From Liolophura sinensis (lineage: Eukaryota > Mollusca > Polyplacophora > Chitonida > Chitonidae), in assembly GCF_032854445.1 (NCBI RefSeq), contig NC_088301.1, positions 35,513,187 to 35,577,186 on the forward strand: a stretch of DNA of 64,000 nt. Direction: 5' to 3'. Shown here one piece after another: positions 39,314-51,776 of the stretch. The position numbers and the translations under genes are program-made. Below the pieces are notes generated by a model. That model searched no databases and had not been told where the DNA came from. It was given only the letters and a program-made list of their open reading frames with translations. Each line of letters opens with the position of its first letter. Positions within the stretch are counted from its first letter, which is position 1.

Positions 39314-40105
39314 GTGATGGAAGAAATACACTCTTCGATTGTCTCAAAAGCTGATTGTTGGCCGATTTATGATTGGCCGATATTTAGGGACCCCACAATT
39401 CTGGTTAACTTCGTCTGTAACTAATGCACCTCAACATGGACTGTCTGTATCAAGCAGTGCCAAGTCTGAACGTTAATGACACAAGGGAGACAATTCTGTC
39501 TGCTTCTGAAAGCAGCTAGAATGGTTCAAGCTGGTTAATCAACGCAAGGTAGCAATTAGGCTCGTCATAAAACAGATGGTTCGGTACGACAAATCTATGA
39601 CAGGCAAAACAGAATATAATTAAAAGGTATGCATATGTCTTAATATGTTTTAAGTATCTCTATCTCTCTTAGCTTTAAGTTTTTTATTTTAAACGCTTGT
39701 TAGGCAACCGTGATAACTTTTTTCATATCAGCATGCAGCCTGTATGATTGTGTCGTAATTTCATGGTGTTTGATGAAACCCACAGAAAATGAATAACTTA
39801 TCCTAGCTGCTTCAAAACTTGGTGACAACTAAAGACTCTATTGTCCGTATACATTATTTTTCATCCATATATACAGAATTAGAGATGACCAATCATGAAG
39901 TACAAATTTATTATCTACCTATGCAAATATTTAGAATAATTAAATTTTCAAAGGAGCAAAGATTAGGTGATTCACTCAGATAATGCTCAATTAACTCCTT
40001 GACTGTCAAGTAACATAAAATAAAAATAATACATCAATTTAGCCAGGATTTAGAATGAACGTAGTTGATGCAGAAAACGGTACCTGGGCAGTCTCATTTC
40101 TTTGA

Positions 40106-40200
40106 TTTTTTTTTTTTTTTTTTTGACTTTTACTCGAGGATATTTCACTTATACGACGTTGGTCAAAATTATGGTGTGATGAAACCGGGCAGAGCGTTTG
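40106..40200 (-). mobile_element. Diverged 5'-truncated SINE fragment with poly-T/A tail
   Basis: A 19-base T run (40106-40124) is followed by a degraded 3' core: GACTTTTACTCGAGGATATT, TCACTTATACGACGTTGG, AATTATGGTGTGATG, AAACCGGGCAGAGC. Read on the minus strand this is a truncated SINE ending in poly-A. Its low similarity makes it one of the oldest copies here. Confidence 0.7.
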
Positions 40201-40701
40201 CTTTGACTGTATAAGGTGTCATACCTGGTATGTGACCATATCGATGCTGTTTGCGACATCCTTAACGTACCGATATTGTATTCATAGTTATGCTTTACCC
40301 GTGATAAATCATTGCGATACGAAACCACATATTTCTCCTAGAGGAACTAACAAGAGTGCTTGCATGCATACAGCTTGTTTAAAACCAGTAGATGCGCAAA
40401 TGAGAAAATCAACTCCCTTTGTAACCATTTTCACGTGTATATCCATTACTAAGAATCCGTAATAACTTAACTCAAACTTTATAACAAAAATGGCTTACTA
40501 CAAGATCTTGTCGCATATGCGATACGGAAATATGAATTACTACATCGACTGAATGCTCCGTCAATGCCGTTCATCAAGACGTCAAGAAAAAAAAAAGAGG
40601 AATATAACAACGTCACGCCGAACCGGCACGGAACTCTCCGTATAGGCCGCAACGCCAGAACGTCACTATGTATACATAAGAAGTTGTTGCCACAACAGCA
40701 T

Positions 40702-40824
40702 TATAAAAAGCAGTAAACATATTTTGCATTCAACATGAACATCCTAAACCAATGTGGGCATAAATCAAATGCACGCCGAGTTTTACAAGGGCCTGTAAGT
40801 GGGCGTTGGATGCCAAACGAGAGA
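40702..40824 (+). promoter_or_regulatory. TATA-like box and possible short exon (speculative)
   Basis: TATAAAA at 40702-40708 sits about 30 bases before an ATG at 40735. The frame stays open through ...SGRWMPNER and meets two good donor-like sites (CCT|GTAAGT at 40795 and AGA|GTAAGT at 40825). This is the arrangement of a first exon, but the frame is short and no acceptor in matching phase could be joined to it with confidence. Chance occurrence in AT-rich DNA is a real possibility. Confidence 0.25.
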
Positions 40825-41824
40825 GTAAGTCAATCTTCGTTTTATGGGCTTAGTGTTATGGTTTGTGTGTGTGTTTATCAAGGTTTTACCTACAGCATAG
40901 ACACAGTCTCTAAGTGTGTATAGTCTATGCCACGACTGGCTAAGTAAAACATACGTTATACCTTGCTTCGCATTCCGCTGTTATATAGGATCTGCTGTTT
41001 TTAACGTTTGAACGAAATGAGCTATATACAGATAATTCATTTGTTATATATCGGCATATACCGAGTTACCTTGAAGATTTACGTGTTTTCCTGGATCTTC
41101 TCTCCAGTCCAACATCACTGAAGGTTTTTGTTCAGGACAATAAACTTTTTAACGTGTATTGATATGCTGATTTTTCCCTATTCCTGTGATATGTGGTCTG
41201 TTTTTTTCTTGTAACAAAAGTCTGTATCGAATATAATGCATATCTTGAGGTCGTATATACTCTTGAGTAGGCCATGCAAGATTGGTCTTACTTAAGGTTT
41301 GCAATGATCGCAAGGCGACAGCTTTTTACACTCTTCCCTGGTATATGAAAAGCTAGAAAAAGTATATTTTAGTTCACTCTAAATATCCGTTTGATTTTAA
41401 CTGTATTCCATTTCTGAACTACATATACACATCTGATGAACAGTCCTATTTCCATACTAAATATCCCCAGTCTCTTTCATTTAAATCCGCTGGTCTCTAA
41501 TATATAACCTTTGAACTGTTTCCCCAGAGTAGCTTTTACCTCAGAGTACCCAGGATTGTTGGGATCAGAAGAACGGTCCTCTCTTCAAGATTCTTTTACA
41601 TGTGTACATATTGCTATTCAAGTTTCTGTGCAGAGGTCTTAGTCCACGTGACCCACGCTTAAGGCATCCCAAATACCGGGAATATTTCCCGCCAGAAGTA
41701 TTACAGGTATACTTACCTTCGCAGACGTACAAAAATCCATTAATAAATGGTTGAGATGGTGACTTGAGGTTGACAGTCTTTATTCTTCGTTTTGAAGTCT
41801 TTAGTTCATAGTATTAACTTAGAA

Positions 41825-42841
41825 ATGTTTCAAAGTGTGATATACATAATTGCTTTGGTATTTTGTTTGTGTATTAATATAGCCTACTTTTCATATCACA
41901 ATAAGTCCCAAAGTAAGCATACAACCTTGGAAATTACAAAAGTTCAGATGAGACAAATAATCTTGACTGAGATTCGATTGTCAAGCGTTTGGCACCCCGA
42001 GCAAAAGGTGACTTAGATGCGAGAGGGGTGTTAATTTTTTTTTGTCGGTACGTTTTCCTTTACACATTCATGAAGGATCTATCCAAACGTTTTAGGTAGT
42101 CTTGGGGAAGGCTAACAAGTCTGAACAGGAGAGCTCGGCGACTGGAGCAGCCACTGAAGAATATACGGTCACCGTCATCGATCATTCAACAGAGATGTCG
42201 AATAACCGCCCCAAGAAGTCCATTTTGAAAAAGAGCAAAGAAAATAAATTTTCCAGTGACACGAGTCAGAGTATCGGTCAAAAATATCGATTCCCAGTCA
42301 AACTAAAACGACGCCTAAGAGTAAGGAATATATGCATGATTTTTTTGAAGGACACTGTTAAGATAAACCGCTCTTGAGCCCTCTTGGTGCCAATCGTATT
42401 TTTTCTGAAGCGGCTTATCTCAACGGTTTTACAATTAGTATTCTTAAAAGTATTAAATGTCCAACATTAATTTACATATTTTTGACGACAAATCTTTGTA
42501 TTAAGTGGTGGTTTTAGTTGATAGGGACGCTCTTCCTTATTAGTCCTTGTAGGCAGTCCAATATTTATTCATAATTCTTAAGTAAATATAGGTCTAGTTA
42601 CCGTGCTTCACTTTAGTTTGTTAATATTCAGTGACTTACTTAATGCACTTACGATTTTCTGGGGGTTTTTTCCATGCCACAGCATTCTACAGAGGCTGAA
42701 GTTGATCAGAGCTGTCGTCCAAGGACCAGCGTATCACCTGACCAAGCAGACCAATTGCGAGACCAATCTTTTTCAACTCACAGAAACAATGCACCAAAGC
42801 AATATAAATTCCGATCTCAAGCACCAAAGTGCCCAGAGTAA
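41825..42841 (+). CDS. Predicted three-exon gene, small single-pass membrane protein, family unknown
   Basis: Exons 41825-42007, 42096-42320 and 42683-42841 join in phase 0 throughout and give 188 aa. Splice sites are AAG|GTGACT, TTTTAG|GTAG, AGA|GTAAGG and GCCACAG|CATT. Residues 4-23 form one membrane helix (SVIYIIALVFCLCINIAYF) and the rest is hydrophilic. Around 99-112 is a basic segment with SILK (103-106), the consensus of a known protein phosphatase 1 docking motif. KYRF at 124-127 and YKF at 177-179 are RVxF-like, but tyrosine stands where Val/Ile is expected. An AATAAA follows at 43091. The start is uncertain: the frame is open upstream to 41774, and a coding-looking exon at 41634-41706 (GLSPRDPRLRHPKYREYF) suggests the gene may be longer and the helix internal. 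I do not recognise the protein; a membrane-tethered phosphatase adaptor is inference only. Confidence 0.5.
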
Positions 42842-43090
42842 CGCACATTCAAATAAAGAACGAATGATCGCCAAACGGGCCACAACGTAATAACTTGGTC
42901 GTATCAAGAGTGCAATAGAACTATGTTACAATTTGTATGTTTTACTTTGTTTAAAAGTTAAGTTGGCTTTCTAGACTTGGTTTATTAAGGCCTGTTGGTT
43001 TATGTGCATGGTCTTTGGGGCTGGTTTAAGCGGATTGTTATTGTTTTACAAGTGCTTTAATTGCAATCCCAGACGTTGAAATATGATGAA

Positions 43091-43096
43091 AATAAA
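43091..43096 (+). terminator. Polyadenylation signal AATAAA for the three-exon gene
   Basis: The canonical hexamer lies 250 bases after the TAA stop at 42839-42841. TG/T-rich sequence (TTTCTCATTTTCTTG) follows within 40 bases. Its distance fits a short 3' UTR and supports 42683-42841 being a terminal exon. Confidence 0.5.
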
Positions 43097-43716
43097 AATT
43101 AAACAAACTTTCTCATTTTCTTGACCCTATTCATAAGGGCATACATGTATAATATGCCAGTCAAATTTTTAAAAAAGGAGAAGTTTATGCTGCTGTCAAC
43201 TTTCTCTATTACTATAGAGGCTATTCGTAACGATAACAAATGTGTACCACAAAGGCTTTAACTTTTTCAAAAAACAATATGTTGTCTAAAGTCTTCTCTT
43301 GCCATGACATATAAAGCTGTGGAAGTTTTCGTAGTGGAAATAATTCACTAACTTTTTTCTATATAAGCTATAAGTAAAACCAAATGTTTATTAAGTTAAA
43401 GGACTTCTGGAAAATGGTATATCACATAGCTCTTTCTATTCATGATGTCATGACGTTGTAATGGTGATCTTCTAATAGTCATGGCTTCAGTGACGTCGTG
43501 GACAGCCAGAGAAATGAGCCACCGTAACGTCATCACGTTCTAAAAGCAAGGGAAGACAAGCCCTTGAATTTTGAAAAAAGGATAAATTGTAGAAAATTCT
43601 TAAATCTTTTGATTTATTGTCTATATATAGAATCTACAGTTCGAGCCCACTGTCATTCAGTAAGTTAATTTCACAACGCTTAGTGTATTATTAGCTACAT
43701 GTAACACCAACATTGA

Positions 43717-43718
<2 letters not shown>

Positions 43719-43787
<69 letters not shown>
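43719..43787. repeat. (TA)n microsatellite
   Basis: A pure run of about 34 TA units, of similar length and purity to the tract at 13.8 kb. Its true length is likely polymorphic. Confidence 0.97.
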
Positions 43788-43791
<4 letters not shown>

Positions 43792-44969
43792 GCATTGGTC
43801 TAGGATAACGTTCACACCCATAGAAACACATGACGGCAGGATTTCACTTAGACGATGCCTATTAGTTTTATGGGGATTGGAAACTGGAGTGCACCAAGTA
43901 CACTTCCGACTTTTGAAGATATATTGGTAGCCTCCCATGTGTGACATGAAATATATGTTCCCCAGCGAATTTCATAAATGATTACAGTCAAAAACGGGAA
44001 TTCTAGCCACAGAACGAAGAAAGGAAAGAAGACACGAATAAAAATCTTCTGTCCATAAGAGATTCGGATTTTGTCAAGGTATCAGCCGGGGATAAACCAA
44101 CCTTTGGCCAGACTTTCCCACAAGTGACGTATATACATATGCACACCATATTAGTCGAAGATAAGTGGTCATCAGATAAAGTTAGACTCTGTATTCGGCC
44201 CCGCCTAGTTACAGCGGGTAACATGGTCGAGGATAGCACTATCAGAAGTGACTGCATTTCAGAAGGACATAAAGGATATTTGATAGAAACCAATAAAGAC
44301 AGTTTGAGTCGTTCAATACTAACTAAACATTAAATGAGACTGAAAAGGTCTGGCCCTCTGTGAAAAGCACTAGAGGCACAATGGGGAGGGGAGGGGGGGT
44401 ACTTATGCTTCAGAAATGATGGATATATGGAGCCACAATTAACAACGTGTTGCAGTTACAAAACAACATATCCGTACATGTATAGTCAAATTAGAAAACT
44501 ACAAAATAAAAGTAGTTGCATAATTTTGTTTCTCTTTTCCTGTTTACAATAAATAACCAAACTAAAGTATTTATTTTTGTAATAATGTTGCTAAAACTAT
44601 TAGAAACACAAAACAGCAAAATATTTTGTTTCATGTTACTTTAAACAGACAAATTATTTTTCTGTGATATACCGGTAAATAAAAAAACTATGGAAATGTT
44701 CGATTAGAGACTCCATACGTTCATCTATGTGTCAGTGGTTAAAAGATTATGGATTTCCGTTTGTAAAACGACAACCCTATGTGGAAACTTAAGAAAAAAA
44801 TCCTATAAGTGAAAAACGTTTGCCGAGGCAAACTGCTTCTTTTAGGATGTTGAACTCTGCTAACAGCTAGGTACTGGGTGTAATTAGCCATACTTGGGAA
44901 CAATGTTTACATTTACTGTACCTTATGGGAAATCGAGGTTCTGAAGGATCTGGAATTTTTAAATGGCCC

Positions 44970-45006
44970 CATTTACTTGTTAAATGTTAAATTTAACAAG
45001 TAAATG
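44970..45006. repeat. Perfect 16-bp inverted repeat (hairpin)
   Basis: CATTTACTTGTTAAAT at 44970-44985 and its exact reverse complement at 44991-45006 are separated by five bases. A 12-bp palindrome (GTTAAATTTAAC) lies within. It could form a stable hairpin or bind a dimeric protein. It is about 620 bp upstream of the MRPL15 start codon, and no role is implied by position alone. Confidence 0.85.
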
Positions 45007-45627
45007 TTATGACCCTTTCAGTAGTGAACATTACGTGAGCACTTGCTGGTAGTCAATGTTGCTAAATGGTTTCCAAGCTGATTAAAAAATATGCAAATTG
45101 CAGCACAATATCTGTTCTATGGTGAATATAGCAAGCGCATTCTAAGGCAAATCGAAGGCCTGTAACTTAGCAGGTGTCGAAAAACTACCGTAGATTTAGC
45201 AGTTTCTGTCGTTTGAAAGTTGGACATTAGGTGTTTAAAACCTATAATTACATTTTACTTCACCGGAAATGTCCATGGTGTCCAGGTCTTACTGCACCGT
45301 GTGCGTGCAGCACAGAATGCACGTAACAATCATATCAAGTGGAGGTAGGCCTACATGTATGTACCTCCATGCGCCCTTCAAAACAGGAAACTGATGTCAG
45401 TACAACAATTTACTAGGTAAATTAATGTGGAATCTTAGCTAAGATAAAACCTATTTAATACCAAAAAGATGAAAATAAAAGATAACTGACAGTTAACTTC
45501 TGTACAACTGCCTCTGCATGTTTGTCCTTCAAGGGGAAATACCCTTGATGCCTTGCGCATTTCACAAATAATCGAAAGGATTACTCCCCTTCAATAGCAG
45601 AACTCTTTTATCCCATGTGCAGTGAAA

Positions 45628-48600
45628 ATGGCATCCGTTGAAAGAGCACTGCGAATGTTAAGGAATTTGCCTCGCGTTGCGATTAACAACATCAAATGTA
45701 TGCCAGGATCGAGAAAACGGGTAACATCCATTGTTTTATGATTCTTTGCTAAGCATAACTGACTTGTTACTAAACTTTTAACAATCCAGTTACTTGAAAG
45801 ACTATCATGCTACACGACTTGTAGACCATACAGTGTTCAGATTTCGTTATATTGATGCACATGAATGCATGTCTATATAATAGGAAAAAGAAAACAAATA
45901 ATTTTACACCGAAGACACAACACACCAGGTGTAAAACGTGCACTGGAATATGGACACAGACGGTTAGCTATAGGCCTACACTAAAATGTTGCCCAGCTGG
46001 CATGGTCATCCTTTGGTCGTCAAGTTGTCTGATCCCAGTCTGGTACAAAGTCAATTGGTCCAATAAATCACAGACGGTTAGCTATAGGCCTACACTAAAA
46101 TGTTGCCCAGCTGGCATGGTCATCCTTTGGTCGTCAAGTTGTCTGATCCCAGTCTGGTACAAAGTCAATTGGTCCAATAAATCAAGTTGTTTGACAACGT
46201 GAAACGTCTTTTATGGGATTAAGTGTATGAATCTTTAAGATTCACTCAATTTTCTGTACTTCAATCATAAATGTTATCAAGATATCATCAAGGCCGATCA
46301 TAATCATGAGCAAATTCAAGTCGTGTGATGTACGTATACAGAAGGGCATGGTCGGAAACTAAGTTTAACCGATTTTAAAATTGAAGCGTTTGCCTGTTAG
46401 TTTCACGCTCATTTGTTTATGATGTCCTTGCGAGTCTCATGCGGCCAGCATTTTGTCGAAAACATCAACAATGTGGTCATAATCGCACAAAATTCAGCGC
46501 ATAGATAACTGATTTATCTGTAAACAGAGCCATTCTTTTCTATCCAGTCTATCCCATAATATCACCCATGTCATGTTTTCGGAGAAAATAGACAGAAGAT
46601 AATGACGCTGTATCTAGATACATCACATATTTACATTTTGATGGATTCCATCCACATTGTGGATAATTCTGACAGACTGTTGGTGGCTCTAGGGATTCGC
46701 AGGCAGATGAATTTTAAATGCTTTATTTTTAAAATCGGTAAACCTTTGTTTCCAGCCTTGTCCTTCTGTATATAGGGGGCCTATGCAACACACATAATTA
46801 TGTAGGCCTACATTTAGTAGTTTGACCAAGCCTGTTTGATTGAGTGCCTGTGATCACATGTAAATTGATGTCACAGGACATCATTATAACAACGTATGCA
46901 ACCTGAATTTTGAGATGTGCAGGTGAAGATAAATGTGCACGGTTTTTGTTGCAGGAAACAAGACGAAGAGGCTTTGCCAGAGGCCGCACTCATGGTAGAG
47001 GAACAAAAGGTCAAGGTCAGAGTATGACTCTGCCACGGCTTGGGTTTGAGGGGGGTCAGACCCCATTCTACCTAAGGATCCCTCAGGAACCATATTACCA
47101 CAACCAGCAGTGAGTTCTTATGAATTTGATTTATCTCTGTTTTGCCTGTAAATCTTTCTTTGGTCAAAATGGATGATAATTCCAGTCCTTTCTTTTGGAG
47201 AGTTGTGAATTGTATATGCATTTAAGTTCATGTGTACAACTTTGTGAGTCTGTATGTTGGTCTTGAGTACAAGGAGACATTTTTGTGACCATATAGGTCA
47301 GAATTTTTATTCACTCAAATTCAGAGCATTCTCACTGTTCAGTTTTGAACTAACTGACTTCAGCTTGGGATTACAGCTGAGCCCATTTCTTTACTTGAAG
47401 ATAAACAAAGAAAGAATCCTTGTGGCCTGAAGTATGGAGAACAATAAACATCTAGTGTGATTCCAGAATAATTTTGGAAATTGGACTAAATTAACCTGGT
47501 ATGTTTCAGTTTGCGTCGTCAGTACCTTCCGTTGAGTCTGTTACAAATCCAGCGTATGGTTGACCTTGGTCGGCTGGACACCACCCAGCCCATTGACCTT
47601 ACTGCACTCTGTAACACCCAGATAGTTAATCTGCAGATTGAGCGCAAGCAGTATGGGGTGAACCTTACGGATGAGGTAGGAATAGAGCAAAACTGAGATC
47701 CAGTGTTGTGCCTAAGCTGTAGTATTAAAAGTTTGATTTTCCTGGTGTGATGGAATGGATAATATATCCATATTATATATAATATTTTTTTTTAAATAAA
47801 GCATGTTATTGCTCAGGTATACATATAAATCTGATTTGCCCAAAGATGGGTCATTCAGTTTGTAATAATATGCGAGTGAAGGGCTTTGATGTTAATGTAA
47901 TACTATAATATAAGAGAACTATTGACATAAGCTGTCACATTTGGCTTTATACTGATAGTTCTATAAATGTGGAAATCATGAATTGGCATCAGATCGTTTG
48001 CATGACATTAAAAAAATACAGACTGGCTGGATACCTAGGAATCCAAGCTCTAAGCACAGCATCTCTGGCCATGCATCAAGACACAGTTAACATTGTATTA
48101 GTAAATGTATTTGAAAAAAGTATTAAGTAGGAAGTGAGACTGGATCATTCTGTTTTATGTTATGTATATTTTTGCTTAGCAGGTTGTCTATTATTAATAC
48201 AAGGTATTCCAAATTTCCTTTTTTTTAATTATTCATTTTCACATCCGCACTGTTCACTCTTTCAATGTGCGGAGTATATTCGCCGGAAACATTTACAAAA
48301 ACCACCCTGTTCACCATGTTAATATTTGTTGCAGTTAAAAAGCATCAAGATTAATGTAGGACAGTTATGGTAGTGCGTATAAAATATGGAGGGATATTCA
48401 CATCCAGTTGTTTTTATGTGGTGTCTTCCATCTGATTTTAGGGTGCAGACATTTTCAAGGCAAAGATCAATCTGGAGGTTCAGTGGACAAGTGAACAAGC
48501 AATTGCTGCAGTAGAGAAAAATGGAGGGGTTATAACAACAAGGTTTTATGACCCTGTCTCTCTATATGCTCTTCGAAATCCAAAGCATTTCTTCCAAAAA

Positions 48601-48903
48601 GGTGTTCCCATCCCACGATGCAAACTCCCACCGCAAGATGCAATAGAATACTATTCAGATGCCAAATCTCGTGGATACTTAGCAGATCCTGCAAAGATAC
48701 GCGAGGCACGTTTTGAGTTGGCTCAAAAATACGGATATGATCTTCCAGACTTAGCCGAGGACGAACTCTACGAAATGTTTTTGCAGTACAAAGATCCAAG
48801 ACAAATATTTTATGGACTCGAACCAGGCTGGGTTGTGAACTTGAAAGATCAAGTTGTACTGAAACCAAAGTCGCAGGAATTATTAGAGTATTATCGCTCA
48901 TGA
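45628..48903 (+). CDS. MRPL15: 39S mitochondrial ribosomal protein L15 (uL15m), complete, four exons
   Basis: Component of the mitochondrial large ribosomal subunit, made in the cytosol and imported. Exons: 45628-45720 (phase 0), 46955-47109, 47510-47675 and 48442-48903, joined at CGG|GTAACA, GCAG|GAAACA, CA|GTGAGT, TTCAG|TTTG, GAG|GTAGGA and TTTTAG|GGTG. Phases agree and give 291 aa, about the size of the vertebrate protein. Exon 1 encodes a basic N-terminus ([18 protein letters not shown]), plausible as a mitochondrial targeting sequence. The L15 core follows with the Arg/Gly-rich RNA-binding stretch ([19 protein letters not shown]), [37 protein letters not shown] and PPQDAIEYY. The C-terminal animal-type extension includes RGYLADP, LAQKYGY and [17 protein letters not shown]. 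No break is visible. Intron 1 carries a 114-bp tandem duplication. Converges with PITHD1. Confidence 0.95.
45955..46182 (+). repeat. Perfect 114-bp tandem duplication in MRPL15 intron 1
   Basis: The segment beginning CACAGACGGTTAGCTATAGG at 45955 is repeated exactly from 46069, with period 114. As 114 is a multiple of three, the overlapping frame repeats a 38-residue block, which looks like a protein repeat but is intronic. The lack of differences suggests a recent duplication or an assembly artefact. Confidence 0.95.
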
Positions 48904-50039
48904 GGCTTGTATTTTTAGTACCATATTTCGAATGTGCTTACATCCAGCACGATGTTGTGGATTGTTGAAGGACACTGACAAAGATTACCTATTCTGTTAG
49001 TGCTTATCTCTTATCAACAGCTTTGGTCCTGTGCCACATCCTGTTACTCCTATTCTGATTGGTGGTTTTTGTACTGCAAAACCTGTTAATTTGATTTTGT
49101 GAAGTTGATGATGCTCATATTTGGATGCTGAAATCTTATTTCACCTAAAATTTCATCCATGGTTATGGCACTCATTTTACCTGTTTCAGATAATTCTGTT
49201 GGTCTTATAAAGGTGTTTAGAGGATTACAAAAGTTTAAGATTCAGTGCTAAAAGTTTATTTAATATTTTTCACTTTTATTGGCCTTTATAAATGCACTGT
49301 TTGGCAGATTTTTAGGTCAAATGGGCTAACTTTGTCAGCTTATTGTGGTCTTGGGAAGCAAACTGTATCACGACTTCATACTTGATCAGTTGGCATTCAA
49401 TTTATCTTGAATATAATAATGTTTATTCTCAACTTACCAAGTTCTACATGTAAAAGTTTGAGGTTTGGAAATATTCACTTCAACAGTTATTATAAGCCTC
49501 AAGTTGGAAGCCTTAGGATTAAAAAAGCTGACATCAGTAGTTTGTCAGTATTACAGTAACCACACATCAAACAAAGCATAAAATTCACTTCTGTCTATAA
49601 CAGACTATCAGAAAACATCTGATTACAGTTTGCATAATTAGGTTTTGATTTTATAAAGGTTCTTTGCAAAAAAAATGTAAATGCCTTTGTCTTTGATTCA
49701 AGATATCACGTCTAAGATTGTACTGTATGAATATCTACATCTGTTTACAAAGTTTAGAAAAGGTGGGTTCAGTGGCAGAGTGGTGAAGATGCTTACCTTT
49801 TATTCACAAGGTGTGGATAAACCTTGGAGTATATATATGCCTTAGCTGTTTGTGCAGTCGTAATGTTTGTTGAAAGCCGCTTGTCTTGCACCAGTATTAA
49901 ATATGGTGTGAATATCTGTACATTAAATGTAAAAGATCATCAGTAAGTTACCAGAGATCAGTGGTTTATCCAAGAACTAAAGTTTTCTTCACCCAACCCA
50001 ATCCAGTGATAAATTCTTGAGTATAGCATTAAACAATCC

Positions 50040-50045
50040 AATAAA
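50040..50045 (+). terminator. Candidate distal polyadenylation signal for MRPL15
   Basis: This AATAAA lies 1.1 kb after the stop codon and is the first canonical hexamer downstream. A weaker variant closer to the stop could be used instead, so the assignment is tentative. Confidence 0.25.
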
Positions 50046-51770
50046 ATGCAGAAACGAATGCAATGTTTAAGATTTCTTTTCATGGGTGTCCTCCATGTGT
50101 TATCTGATTGGTCCAGTCACTTTCCTGACACAACGGGAGAGCAGTCTGAACCTCACGTTTCATAAATGAGCATGGTGTTAACCACTGGCTCTGTTGAATC
50201 CAGTGTCCAATCATTCTCCAAGGCATCTCATCGTGGTCGTTTACATAGCTATGGCATACAATCTCATGGGGACCATTTGCTGCCTGAAGAAGTGAATTCC
50301 AAGCTTTTGTCTAATGACTTAAAATATTCAGACCCTGTGCCATATTATAGAGTTCTCCTGTTAAACTGATCTGTTTTAGGCAGGTTATATTTCCCATACA
50401 AAGTATTTTCTCAGAAAAGGCCACAGCTTAACCCCATATGTACCAGTGTTGAGGTTCAACAAACGGGAATCACTTCTGGTTTGTTCATGGCATTGGTATT
50501 TCATAACATTCTCAATAACATTACACAAAGAGATTGGCGGACACGTATGGGGAGCACACAGGTAGCTCTCCAGGTACCTGTCGTTTCAGGACCAAATTAA
50601 CTACGAAGGTGAAGTTAATCCTCGCACAAACAATGCATTTTCTGGTTGATGTATGGATGTACAACAATCACCCATTAACTCAAGAAGAAGTGGATTTTAC
50701 AACTTGGACTCCCAGACAACAGTTAGCATGAAAACACAGTTCACTTTGGCAGAGATTTGTATGCTTTAATGACAACTTTGAGGAAATGGTATTCTTTCCA
50801 TTGGAACTGGTGTAAGTAAGTTTTTCCTTTGTCCTTTTAAGGCCAGCAAGAATTATCTAGTCAAAATCACATAAACTATCACACCAAATAGGGTGGCACC
50901 AAAGTACCTCCCCTTGATGCAACTCTCCAACTTAAATGTCTTGTTGTAAGCTGTGGTTATAAGACGACATTCAGAGGAAATTTAAATATTCCCTAATAAA
51001 ATAAATGTACAACACAGAGCTTCAGTGATATTGTATATTTTAGCCAAGCTGAAAAAACACTGATTCCATTAAAGATCTCTCAACATTTCTGCAACTCTCG
51101 ATGGTTGTCATGTTTTTCGACATTGTTTTCTTGAAAATGGTTGTCTCTGTCATGACCTGCTTGCCTACCTCATTAGAGGAGGTCCAAATCATTCCTCAAA
51201 AATAACCTGGCATTGCTTCAAGCTGCTGTCGTGTGACAAGGGAGGTAATTCACAGGCGGCCTGTTGTATCCGCCGAACCACTAAACAGCCACATCTAAAG
51301 AGCTGAGGCAACCAGGATTCGCTAAATGAACATTTTTAAATGCTTAGTAGTTTCTTATCTTGAACAAGTCAGGCAGCAACATAATTTACCTAGTAGACAG
51401 GGTCATCTATAGTAAAACAATAGATTTATTTATAAAATAAATGTGTTATTTATAAAATAAATCTGGAAAAGCTACGACATTTTTAAAATTTTTAGCCAAA
51501 AGTAGCATTACTTTTTAATGTTCTCTCACATTATGTTTCCTTTTTACTCCAAATTTGATCTTACATTTTATATTGCAATCTTAAATGATTTTTTCAATAC
51601 ATCCATATTGTAAAGAACACTTTGGTTAATCTGAACAGCAGAATGCATATTTAACAGGAATAAATTTGAATTATTTACCTAAAAAAATTCTGAAACAAGT
51701 GGAGAAAGCACAACTGGAATCCTTATAGCGAACACAGATTGTTCCATATTAATTTCACTGGTTGCTTTCA

Positions 51771-51776
51771 TTTATT
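51771..51776 (-). terminator. Polyadenylation signal AATAAA for PITHD1
   Basis: TTTATT on the plus strand reads AATAAA on the minus strand, 167 bases beyond the PITHD1 stop codon. TG-containing sequence (CTGTGTTCG) follows in the transcript direction. No other canonical hexamer lies between the stop and this site. Confidence 0.55.

Larger units (their letters stand above)
42842..45627. other. Intergenic: 3' UTR, then repeats
   Basis: The probable 3' UTR of the upstream gene runs to about 43115. The rest holds a long TA microsatellite, a perfect hairpin near 44.98 kb and the MRPL15 promoter region. Frames at 43657-43947 and 44003-44333 are chance openings; one is a Tyr-Ile run from the TA repeat. 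Confidence 0.5.

Noticed and set aside
43657-43947. Frame with a Tyr-Ile repeat
   Set aside because: It is the (TA)n microsatellite read in frame.
45852-46202. Open frame with a repeated 38-residue block, resembling a repeat protein
   Set aside because: It lies wholly inside MRPL15 intron 1 and reflects the 114-bp tandem duplication.
48530-48901. 123-codon minus-strand frame
   Set aside because: It is the antisense shadow of the long MRPL15 terminal exon.
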